Source: CAZMZF01 sp964570765
Lineage (GTDB): Bacteria; Zixibacteria; MSB-5A5; RBG-16-43-9
Reading direction: 5' to 3'
Length of the DNA stretch: 64,000 nt
Assembly: GCA_964570765.1 (NCBI GenBank)
Contig: CAZMZF010000002.1
Location: forward strand, 62,001-126,000
Position numbers and translations under genes: made by a program
In this document: positions 9,003-16,020 of the stretch, one piece after another
Layout: each line of letters starts with the position of its first letter
Position numbering within the stretch: position 1 is the first letter of the stretch
Notes under the pieces: model-generated
Database searches by the model: none
The model's input: the letters and a program-made list of their open reading frames with translations, nothing else
What the model was told of the DNA's origin: nothing

Positions 9003-9479
9003 ATGATTAATTCTGAAGGCACAAAGCTAGCAAGATTTTCTGAGGCGGTTAGGGAATCCAGTTTGAAACGATTACGGGTGGTTCCGGACGGGTACGAGAA
9101 CTGGCGTCCTGCACCTGAGGCTATGAGCTTTGCAGATATCACACAGCATTTGATTGATGCAGATAATTGGTTATTCAAGATGTTAGACCTAAAGAACTTG
9201 AAACCTATAGTAGGTAAGCCAGGCCTAGTGGAAGTAACCCATCGCAGTCAATATCTTAAACTACTTGACAAACTAAGGCAAACAGGGGTTCATCGTAGTC
9301 AATTACTCGAGAGTATCACCCCTGATCAACTTTCAGAGATGATTTTTGATCATCGTTATGGAAAAGAGGTCGGCGTTTGGTGGATCATCGTTCGTGGTAA
9401 TTTGGATCACGAAATACATCACAGGGGACAGATAGCGACATATCTAAGGATTCTCGGCAGGTCAAACATTTCTGTTTAA
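9003..9479 (+). CDS. DinB family protein
   Basis: A 158-residue four-helix-bundle protein of the DinB/YfiT superfamily, which includes metal-dependent thiol transferases and many uncharacterised members. The pattern NWRPAPEAMSFADITQHLIDADNW supplies the first metal-ligand His (TQHLI), and DHEIHHRGQIATYLRILG supplies the other two (HEIHHRGQ), the classic spacing. The start ATG has no clear ribosome site. Members of this family are common in mobile and accessory DNA, and a second one lies at 32,624-33,133. The substrate is unknown. Confidence 0.85.
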   Translation: MINSEGTKLARFSEAVRESSLKRLRVVPDGYENWRPAPEAMSFADITQHLIDADNWLFKMLDLKNLKPIVGKPGLVEVTHRSQYLKLLDKLRQTGVHRSQLLESITPDQLSEMIFDHRYGKEVGVWWIIVRGNLDHEIHHRGQIATYLRILGRSNISV

Positions 9480-9558
9480 TACAATGAACAGACAAGTCCT
9501 ATAACGGATCCGTAGGAAATGTCTGTTCTACCGTTCTTAAAACAGGTTGTCAACATGT

Positions 9559-9840
9559 CTAATAATGTAATATGTACCTTACAGGTAGATTGTATCCAGG
9601 TAGTTGGTTAATGTAATCATCTAATAGGATGGGAGGCAAGTTAAAAATTTCCGGGGGATAATTATGATCTTTTATTTCATTTAAGAGTTTTAGAGGTGAC
9701 TCATCCTTATAGTAGTTATTTCTCTGATAATTAAACCAGCTCAGGTAAGTTTTTGCCTTGCCGAAAAACTCAAGCTTGGAGTTTATAGGCTCCACCCGAC
9801 GGAGTATGGTGCATTTTCTGTGCTTGCTATCCCGCTTTTG
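9559..9840 (-). pseudogene. Transposase (integrase-core) C-terminal remnant
   Basis: The minus strand encodes about 90 residues ending a DDE integrase-type transposase: RRVEPINSKLEFFGKAK, then WFNYQRNNYYKDESPLKLL, which matches the end of the rve/IS3-IS481 fold (the catalytic Glu region followed by the YNxxRPH-type motif). No N-terminal DDE region or helix-turn-helix is found upstream, where palindromic repeats begin, so this is a decayed fragment. It marks an old insertion near the DinB gene. Confidence 0.6.
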
Positions 9841-9879
9841 AGTGAGACTGACCTGGTAAGTTTATGCTTTATTTAAACC

Positions 9880-10003
9880 TCACCCTCTCCTTGCAAAGGA
9901 GAGGGAAGTTATTCCCCTCCCCTGTTCTTCGGATCCGTTTCTCAGGATTGGGGAGGAATGGGGTGGGGTCAATTTCAACGTCCCGCATACTGCGGGACGC
10001 TCC
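9880..10003. repeat. Intergenic palindromic repeats
   Basis: Consecutive inverted repeats: CTCTCCTT/AAGGAGAG near 9890, CCCCTCC/GGAGG around 9915-9955, and GTCCCGC/GCGGGAC near 9980-9995. No gene is seen here. Such phrases recur in nearly every intergenic gap of the window. Confidence 0.65.
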
Positions 10004-11068
10004 CTATTTTCTCCCTTCTTCCAACGCTTTGGCAAAGGCTTGCCAGAAAGGGTCAACTCTGGGATGCTCTAAAGGTTTTTCTTTACTTTTTTCAACTAAG
10101 ATTATCCCTTTGCTCTCCAGGATAACCTCACCCACAACCGAGGCTGGGATTTTCTTCTGAGCTAATTTTCTCAAGAGCAACTCCACTTTTTTCTCTTTGC
10201 AGGTTATGATTAAGGTTCCTTCGGATATCGAGGAATAGGGGTCCATTCCGAATTTGGAGCAGATTTTCTCGACTTCATCTAAAATTATAATCTTTTCTTT
10301 TTCAACCCTCATTCCCACCCCGGAGGCTTTAGCCACTTCGTATAACCCTCCCCAGATCCCACATTCAGTAGCATCGTGCATGGCGGTTACCCCTTTTTCT
10401 CTGGTGCCAACTGAAGCGGCAGTTAAGGCATCTTCTACTACGGACATCATATAAAATACCTTGTCTGCTCTCTGGCTGAATTTTTCTCCAAAGCATTTTA
10501 CGATTCTCTCTTTGAAAGCTAAGGCGAAGATTCCGGTGGCTTCAATTGCCGCTCCTTTAGTTATCACTATCAGATCACCTTTTTTTGCCATCTGAGGGGT
10601 GACATATCTGGATTTTTCTCCAACGCTGATTACAGTTGCTCCACCTACCATGGGATAGTTACAGCCGGTATATCTGGCAGTATGTCCACATACAATAGCT
10701 ACTCCCATTTTTTTACATTCGTAATCTATCTTTTTCCAGACTGTCATTAATTGCTCTTTGGTTATGCTCAAAGGTAGATTCAAGTCAATAGATAGATAAC
10801 TTGGTTTTAAACCAGAGGTAACTGCGTCTGAACAAAGGATATGAATGGCGAACCAGGCTGCTCTTTCAAAGCCGTATTCGGGCACGATAAAGACCGGGTC
10901 AGTGGTAATGGCCATTACTTTTCCTTCACCTATATCGATTATCCCGATATCCACCCCATGCTGGGGTCCAACTAAAACCGACTTTGTTTTCTTACCCAGA
11001 TGAGGATAGATTAACTCATCGAAGATCTCCGGGGAGATTTTGCCAATGTCTGGCAATTGATTGGACAT
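10004..11068 (-). CDS. AIR synthase / ThiL-HypE superfamily protein under TPP riboswitch control
   Basis: A 354-residue member of the PurM-like ATP-binding superfamily (AIR synthase, ThiL, SelD, HypE). Visible features are the N-terminal GVDIGIIDIG strand-loop, ITTDPV, an AIHILCSDAVTSGLKPSYLSI stretch matching the DLAxMGAxPxxL region, and CGHTARYTG with a following MVGGATVIS. It lacks the C-terminal PRxC needed by true HypE, so hydrogenase maturation is unlikely. A GGAGGT ribosome site precedes the ATG. Upstream lie a terminator, a TPP riboswitch and a promoter in order, strong evidence for thiamine regulation. A kinase or synthase step in thiamine or AIR metabolism is inferred; ThiL itself is a possible alternative but the N-terminal GDDAA motif is not intact. 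Confidence 0.8.
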   Translation of the reverse strand: MSNQLPDIGKISPEIFDELIYPHLGKKTKSVLVGPQHGVDIGIIDIGEGKVMAITTDPVFIVPEYGFERAAWFAIHILCSDAVTSGLKPSYLSIDLNLPLSITKEQLMTVWKKIDYECKKMGVAIVCGHTARYTGCNYPMVGGATVISVGEKSRYVTPQMAKKGDLIVITKGAAIEATGIFALAFKERIVKCFGEKFSQRADKVFYMMSVVEDALTAASVGTREKGVTAMHDATECGIWGGLYEVAKASGVGMRVEKEKIIILDEVEKICSKFGMDPYSSISEGTLIITCKEKKVELLLRKLAQKKIPASVVGEVILESKGIILVEKSKEKPLEHPRVDPFWQAFAKALEEGRK

Positions 11069-11149
11069 TTATACCTCCAGGTTTATTTTGGTTATCAACT
11101 TTCTCATAGGGAACTGTCATTCTGACCCCGCCACTGGCGGGGTTAGAAT

Positions 11150-11190
11150 GATAATAAAAAGATAAACCGTTACCTCAGTAGTAACGGTTT
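11150..11190 (-). terminator. Regulatory terminator of the TPP riboswitch
   Basis: On the minus strand AAACCGTTAC-loop-GTAACGGTTT is followed by ATCTTTTTATT. It lies between the riboswitch aptamer and the AIR-synthase-like gene, where an expression-platform terminator is expected. Confidence 0.75.
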
Positions 11191-11210
11191 GATTTTTCGT
11201 CTAATTCATT

Positions 11211-11300
11211 TTTTCCCTCCGCTGGCATTACCCAGATCAGGTTCAAAGGGTTTTTCTCAGCCTGTCTCGTCCCGCCAAAGACGGAAAACAAGCACCCCGG
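11211..11300 (-). ncRNA. TPP riboswitch (THI element)
   Basis: Minus-strand sequence contains the invariant blocks of the thiamine pyrophosphate aptamer in order: GGGGTGC, GGCTGAGA, ACCCTTTGAACCTGATCTGG and GTAATGCCAGCGGAGGGA. A longer variable P3 arm lies between the first two. The distance to the downstream terminator and ribosome site fits off-switch control by transcription termination. The regulated gene is the AIR-synthase-like gene at 10,004-11,068. Confidence 0.95.
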
Positions 11301-11311
11301 TTTTAGAAGAT

Positions 11312-11339
11312 AATATAGATAAAAACATGATGTTGTCAA
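11312..11339 (-). promoter_or_regulatory. Sigma-70-type promoter for the TPP riboswitch transcript
   Basis: Minus strand has TTGACA (11,334-11,339) and TATATT (11,312-11,317) with a 16-base spacer; an overlapping TATTAT gives 18. It is about 10 bases before the riboswitch aptamer. Confidence 0.7.
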
Positions 11340-11410
11340 TAACTTAATAAGAATGCAGTGGAGTGTAAAGCCTCAAGGTCTTGAGACTTTAGCTTTACCT
11401 TGGTTATGTG

Positions 11411-11476
11411 CTGTCAGGTGTTACCACCTGACAGCTTGGTGTCTTTTTCTGGTGTCAGGAGGTAACTCCTGACACC
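11411..11476. repeat. Paired hairpins CTGTCAGGTG and GGTGTCAGGAG
   Basis: Two palindromes: CTGTCAGGTG-TTAC-CACCTGACAG (11,411-11,434) and GGTGTCAGGAG-GTAA-CTCCTGACACC (11,451-11,476). The same ordered pair occurs at 32,547-32,608 with matched changes in both arms. Confidence 0.8.
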
Positions 11477-11581
11477 ACTGTGAAAACAGGATTCTATTGT
11501 AGGGGAGGGGCTTGTCCCCTCACATCATTTGGGAGTCCACAAGGGACTCCCCTACGTTTTCTGGCGACCCTGCTGAAAGGG

Positions 11582-11728
11582 ACTGTTGAAAAAGTATTTT
11601 TGGAGTGCAAAAGCTTGCTTTTGCGATTTTTTTGAAATTTAAATCTCCTTGTATTCTAAGCACTTAACTTTTAAAGAAAATAGCACCAGCAAGCTGGTGC
11701 ACTCCTATTCTTGCTTTTTCAACACGCC
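11582..11728. mobile_element. 147-bp MITE-like element with 9-bp target duplication
   Basis: Ends are imperfect inverted repeats built on TGTTGAAAAAG, then seven variable bases, then GGAGTGC, each followed by its own internal palindrome (GCAAAAGC/GCTTTTGC on the left, GCACCAGC/GCTGGTGC on the right). It is flanked by CTGAAAGGG at 11,573-11,581 and 11,729-11,737. Removing the element and one copy of that 9-mer restores a palindromic repeat with arms GCGACCC/GGGTCGC, which strongly supports insertion. No coding capacity. The ends resemble those of several IS families with TGTTGAAAAA termini. Confidence 0.7.
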
Positions 11729-11810
11729 CTGAAAGGGTCGCACTACGATGAATAAAAAAAAGGATTGCTTCGCTCCCTATAGTTGCCCGCAGTGACAGAT
11801 TATAAAAATC

Positions 11811-11930
11811 AAAAGTCGCCAAGGTTTGATCTAGGAGCGCTGCTTTTGCGGATTCAGAAGATGATTTCCTCTGGGGGGTGTGAGCAGAGGTCTTGGATCA
11901 TTCTCTGAATTCCCTCTTGGCGACTTTTTT
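11811..11930 (+). ncRNA. Candidate structured RNA with 13-bp closing stem and U-tail
   Basis: AAAAGTCGCCAAG (11,811-11,823) pairs perfectly with CTTGGCGACTTTT (11,916-11,928) and is followed by further T. Inside, GGATTCAGA pairs with TCTGAATTC, GATGAT with ATCATT, and CCTCTG with CAGAGG around an 11-base loop. The mismatches are G-U wobbles only if the plus strand is the RNA, which favours that strand. No gene lies downstream on the plus strand, so it would be a free-standing RNA. It resembles no class I can name with confidence; a short 6S-like or terminator-associated RNA is possible. Confidence 0.45.
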
Positions 11931-11949
11931 AGAAACTACCCTCTTAAAG

Positions 11950-12141
11950 TTATCCACGAAGCGGATTTGTAGGAGAGGATAGTTTCGTCTTTGGGCCTTC
12001 TGTTTCCCTCATCCAGGAGGGAAGAAAACTTTTTTTAACTCTTCGAATTCTATCCTTATCGGTTTTATTATTTTTACCGTTTTCCGGTCCGCCTTTGGCG
12101 GGTTCGTCTTTAGATCCTCTGGTTTTCAAACACTGGTCCAT
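11950..12141 (-). CDS. Doubtful small ORF, 63 residues
   Basis: It starts with a good GGAGG at correct spacing before ATG, 26 bases after the stop of the DUF5723-like gene. Its composition is low-complexity and charged and part of it is a palindromic repeat (GCCTTTGGCGG), so the reading frame may be fortuitous. Included only because of the ribosome site. Confidence 0.2.
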   Translation of the reverse strand: MDQCLKTRGSKDEPAKGGPENGKNNKTDKDRIRRVKKSFLPSWMRETEGPKTKLSSPTNPLRG

Positions 12142-12167
12142 TTAACCTCCAGTATAGATAGCTTTTT

Positions 12168-13454
12168 TTAAAATCTTAATCCACAACCAAGGGATATACC
12201 TAAGCCTTTGCTGTTATCTGGTATTAACGCTTTTTTATTGGCTATGCCTATGTCAAGGAAAATCGCTCCAAAATCCAGACCAGTTCCTCCGCTTAGAGAA
12301 AATCCCTCTTTACCTCCAAAGGAGACTCCGGTTCTTAAAGGTAAAAAGCTAATAATTTTTAGCTCTGTGCCCAGTGAGAGCTTAGGGGTTTTAGATACTC
12401 CAGGTCCATTTTTAAACCCCTGCTCCCAGTCAAAAGCAACTAATATCTTCTTAGCCTTATAGGCAAAGCCAGCTTTGGCTATCAAAGGGAGATGGGTTAC
12501 AAATGGATCGATATCCTTCTCATAGTCTTCGCTCAAAACTACTGAATCGTCCTCTGAGTTGGAAAGATTAAGGGAGTCGATTTGAAACTCGTAACCCCTC
12601 TCTTCAGTTTCTTTATTCCACTTGATCCGGCTTACTGGATTAGATAGGAATAAACTCAAGGACCATCTCTTGCTTAGCTTGGTGGCTATTCCTAAATCCA
12701 GCGCGTATCCTTTTCCTCCTGTGGCTGAATGAAGGATGAGGTCGGATTCACCTTCTATCTGGTTCTCATTAATCCTTACCTCGCCTGAGGCTTTGATTAC
12801 TTTCTGGAAGATTATCCCCTGAAGATATTTTAAGTTTACGCCTATCCCGAATTCTTTTTCTCCTTTTCGGTATAAGGATTTTCCATAGGATAATGACAAA
12901 ACACCATAAGCATAGGCTTCACCTGAAGTTCCTTCAAGGCTGATAGTATCATTTAGCTGATTACCTAGAAGGAGTAGCTCAAACGGGTCTTTGGGAAAAC
13001 TTAAATCCGAGACTCCAGAAGCCCAGGTGACTAAGGATAAAGAGCCAATGGATAATCCCAGGGCAGAAGCTTCTGCCTGAGCATTCAGGTTTAAGCCGGT
13101 AGAGGGGATCAGGCTCAAAATTTTATCTTTATCCGTATCTTCCCAGAATTTGCCGTTATATTGGTTATAATCATTTAAACTGAAAGCATTGTTTTCTACG
13201 AAGGCGCCTACTGAGAATAAAGTTAAGCTAAAACCACGATTGTCTTTGAAAGAAAGATTAGCCGGGTTCCATAAAGGTGCTTCATTATCTCTTGCCACTG
13301 CTGTATAAGCCCCACCTAAACCCAGACTGCGTGCATTGGATAATCCAAGTGGAGTCGATTGATCAACCCAGATAAGGAGTATAAGCAAAGCCAGAAGCAA
13401 TGCTATGATAATCGATTTAGCCCCTCTACGAGCCGTAAAGCTTTTATCGGCCAT
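12168..13454 (-). CDS. Outer-membrane barrel, DUF5723/PorV-like
   Basis: A 428-residue envelope protein. After a basic, hydrophobic N-terminus (about residues 14-31) comes LSNARSLGLGGAYTAVARDN and PLWNPANLSF, the typical opening of the FadL/PorV/DUF5723 class of FCB outer-membrane barrels (GlgGAytA followed by WNPA). The remainder is alternating beta strands ending in LGISLGCGLRF with a terminal Phe. It overlaps the upstream lipoprotein gene by 11 bases, so the two form one operon behind the sigma-54 promoter near 15,510. A role in envelope assembly or transport with the lipoprotein is inferred from pairing only. Confidence 0.75.
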   Translation of the reverse strand: MADKSFTARRGAKSIIIALLLALLILLIWVDQSTPLGLSNARSLGLGGAYTAVARDNEAPLWNPANLSFKDNRGFSLTLFSVGAFVENNAFSLNDYNQYNGKFWEDTDKDKILSLIPSTGLNLNAQAEASALGLSIGSLSLVTWASGVSDLSFPKDPFELLLLGNQLNDTISLEGTSGEAYAYGVLSLSYGKSLYRKGEKEFGIGVNLKYLQGIIFQKVIKASGEVRINENQIEGESDLILHSATGGKGYALDLGIATKLSKRWSLSLFLSNPVSRIKWNKETEERGYEFQIDSLNLSNSEDDSVVLSEDYEKDIDPFVTHLPLIAKAGFAYKAKKILVAFDWEQGFKNGPGVSKTPKLSLGTELKIISFLPLRTGVSFGGKEGFSLSGGTGLDFGAIFLDIGIANKKALIPDNSKGLGISLGCGLRF

Positions 13455-15438
13455 TTTTGACTTCCAGTTCTAAATGTGAATTTATCTGAATATAATCTGT
13501 TACTAAAAACTTCACTTTTTTACCATTGGTTCCCTCGAAGGTAATTTTTCCTCCAGAATAGAAGGATGGATTCTGGAAAACATCTAAATCGTCTTTAGTT
13601 AATTGAATTATATTTTCAGTGATAACCGGATTTGAAACCAATCCGGAGCTATCGGTTTCAGCCGGATCGAGTAAGACCGGACCTATTAGAAGATCAGGGT
13701 TGATATATAAATCATCTGAATTCCGGCTGAAAAAGAGCTCAACTTTTGCTCCCAGGGGGAGATGATTTTCTAAATTTAAATAGACCTTAGCCCAGTTGAC
13801 CTTGTCGTTTAACCCATCCCTTAAATCCTCGTCCAGTGAATTTGTATCCGGATCAACTTCGATCTGGGTTGAGTCCAGAACAAATTCAAAGGGGGAGCTT
13901 AAAAGGAATTCTCCAGTGATGAAATCATTCTCCGTTACTGTGCCTACGCTTCTTCCATCTCCGCAGATTGCTTCTCCAGTTAAACTTACCTGTTCGGGAA
14001 CTGGATTAAGAAAACTGCTTAGATTATTCTCTCTCAGCTCGGTGATTACCGGGTTTTCAGGGGAGCCTGGCTGAATTCCTCCACTTATTATAAGGGATTG
14101 ACCATCTTCTCCTGTTAGATTCAAATCCAAAGAGCCAGGAAAACCTACGCCGTTTTTAATTCTCAAACTCAGCACTGCGTCAGTCAAAGAAACAGAGGAA
14201 AGACCCTGGGGGAGGTCCAAGTCTATCGGCATTGGCTCTATCTGAACTGTAGTTGGCTGGATTATACCGGCAAGAGATGAGAAAAGAACTGTATCTGAGG
14301 AGATTGAGAATGAGATCGAATCAGAGCTATTTATACTAACAAAAGTCTCTCCACTGCTTTGGGTCTGACCGGTTATCTCTATTCTGAGATTCTGTTCTGC
14401 AGGCTGGAAATCATAATCCTGAAGCGGTATGGAAAGCTCTGAACTGTTTAAAGCTCCAATATACCTGGACATACTGAGAGGTTGACCTGAAGAAGTCAGG
14501 TCCGGTAAAAGGATGTTAAGATTTGCCGGAAGATTAGTCCCGTTATAGAGCTGTAAGTATAAGTTGCCAGATTTAATCCGAGCTGAGTTTATAATATTTT
14601 CTGTCGGCAGATCCACCGTCTGACTTTTCGATAAATTTATAGCTGGAACCCTGGCTATTGCGGAGTGGACAATGACGGTATCAGGAAAACAAAGACTGAA
14701 ACCAATATATTTATCTGCCAGACTCAAGATGGTTCCGCCAGGGGTATGGCCTTTATTATTTCCTGAGAGTTTAGATGAAAAAGATTTCTCGGAAAGATCA
14801 AGATCTCTTATGACGGAACTATCCTGCGGTATCCCAGACTCAAAGACCACAGTGCCTAAGGTGATGCCGGAAGCTGAATCTATCAATGCTACCGAGAATG
14901 AATCTAAATCTAATCCCAGATGGTTTTCCGTTTTCAGCCGGGCTATTCCTCTTTTTATAGTTACTTCCTGGAGGTCAGTTAACTCTGTGAAGTTCAAATC
15001 TATAGTGAAACTAAAGGGAGGAACTGAACCTGCTCCCCCAGGATAAATCTCGGATAGAAAGACCTCTGAGTTCTGTGTATCAGAGGAGATAAAAGGTATC
15101 TCTCCAATTGTATCCTTAAAGATTTCCGATAAAGGGGAAAGGTCCAAATTCTCCCTTACAAAAATGGTGTCGATATCTTTTTTAATCGATATTCCCAGGT
15201 TCCCTGAGGAATCGATTATCAGAGAAGGATCGTCGATTTTGTCAAACAGAGTTCGCATATCATAAGTTTTTATCAATAAAGGGAGATTGTAACGGCTATT
15301 CCAGGTTGGAGCGGATGGTTTTTTAACTGAACATTGCACCAGGGTCAAAAAGATTATAAAAAAGATGATCCCGCACAAGCTCCAGAAAATCCAGCTTACT
15401 AACTTATCTAAAAAACTTTTTTCGCCTCTTCTTCTCAT
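13444..15438 (-). CDS. Large putative surface lipoprotein
   Basis: A 664-residue protein with a long signal/anchor near residues 14-35 ending in a lipobox-like LVQC, followed by APTWNSRYNLPLLIKTYDM, an opening seen in a family of large FCB lipoproteins. The rest is rich in beta-sandwich-like strands with many Ser, Leu and Asp residues and no catalytic motif, and the C-terminus is FLVTDYIQINSHLELEVKNG-like beta sheet. It is translationally coupled to the barrel gene downstream. The two together resemble a barrel-lipoprotein pair, but no specific substrate can be named. The N-terminal charged stretch before the hydrophobic segment is longer than usual, so lipidation is likely but not certain. 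Confidence 0.65.
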   Translation of the reverse strand: MRRRGEKSFLDKLVSWIFWSLCGIIFFIIFLTLVQCSVKKPSAPTWNSRYNLPLLIKTYDMRTLFDKIDDPSLIIDSSGNLGISIKKDIDTIFVRENLDLSPLSEIFKDTIGEIPFISSDTQNSEVFLSEIYPGGAGSVPPFSFTIDLNFTELTDLQEVTIKRGIARLKTENHLGLDLDSFSVALIDSASGITLGTVVFESGIPQDSSVIRDLDLSEKSFSSKLSGNNKGHTPGGTILSLADKYIGFSLCFPDTVIVHSAIARVPAINLSKSQTVDLPTENIINSARIKSGNLYLQLYNGTNLPANLNILLPDLTSSGQPLSMSRYIGALNSSELSIPLQDYDFQPAEQNLRIEITGQTQSSGETFVSINSSDSISFSISSDTVLFSSLAGIIQPTTVQIEPMPIDLDLPQGLSSVSLTDAVLSLRIKNGVGFPGSLDLNLTGEDGQSLIISGGIQPGSPENPVITELRENNLSSFLNPVPEQVSLTGEAICGDGRSVGTVTENDFITGEFLLSSPFEFVLDSTQIEVDPDTNSLDEDLRDGLNDKVNWAKVYLNLENHLPLGAKVELFFSRNSDDLYINPDLLIGPVLLDPAETDSSGLVSNPVITENIIQLTKDDLDVFQNPSFYSGGKITFEGTNGKKVKFLVTDYIQINSHLELEVKNGR

Positions 15439-15504
15439 TGTATTTAGCCCCCGGAGATGAAAGTTAAATTTTTAATTTTTATTGATTGAAACATTTATAT
15501 TTTC

Positions 15505-15520
15505 TGCAACAATTGTGCCA
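15505..15520 (-). promoter_or_regulatory. Sigma-54 promoter
   Basis: Minus strand reads TGGCAC, five bases, TTGCA, with GG and GC separated by exactly 10 bases, a near-consensus -24/-12 element. The predicted start near 15,493 leaves a 55-base leader before the lipoprotein gene. An NtrC-type activator is encoded at 26,142-27,533. Confidence 0.8.
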
Positions 15521-15700
15521 GAATAAGGCTAAATATGCTAAATATTTGGTGGGGATTAACCTGTTTTAAATAAACGGATTAGAGGGTAAATCCACTTTGA
15601 GGGTAACCTGAGTTTATAGGATAGATATTTTTTAAATCAAAAAATGTAGGAGAAAACCAATAGTCTATTGGGGAAATGCTATGTTTAAAAAAGAATGGTG

Positions 15701-15897
15701 GAACAGACATCTTGTCTGTTCTCATTTATAAGACAGAGAAGTCTGACCTATCAGATATGATTTTTGTAGGGGTGGGTTTGTAACCCACTCTTACAATCTC
15801 CACCCTCACCTCATTTGGTGCTTGCCATCCGCTTGAGGTGGACTGATCTGGTTCGCCTGAGAGGTATCGGGTCAGGGGACCCGACAGTCACGTGACA
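15701..15897. repeat. Palindromic repeat cluster
   Basis: Includes GAACAGACA/TGTCTGTTC (15,701-15,721), GTAGGGGTGGGTT/AACCCACTC (about 15,766-15,794) and GTCAGGGGACCCGAC near 15,870. No gene is visible in 15,439-15,923 apart from the two flanking promoters. Confidence 0.65.
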
Positions 15898-15923
15898 TTA
15901 TAGAGTTAATAATTAAAAAACTC

Positions 15924-15952
15924 TTTACAAAAAAGAAAGATAAATATATAAT
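15924..15952 (+). promoter_or_regulatory. Sigma-70-type promoter of the dehydratase activase gene
   Basis: TTTACA (15,924-15,929), 17-base spacer, TATAAT (15,947-15,952), about 70 bases before the ATG at 16,021. Confidence 0.8.
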
Positions 15953-16020
15953 AAACTGATGTTTTGGCTAACTTGGAGTTACATCAGGGTTAATTCTTTA
16001 AAACTCTTTTGATCAGGTAG

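Noticed and set aside
10004..11068. HypE hydrogenase maturation protein
   Set aside because: The essential C-terminal PRxC is missing and no hydrogenase genes are nearby; the TPP riboswitch points elsewhere.
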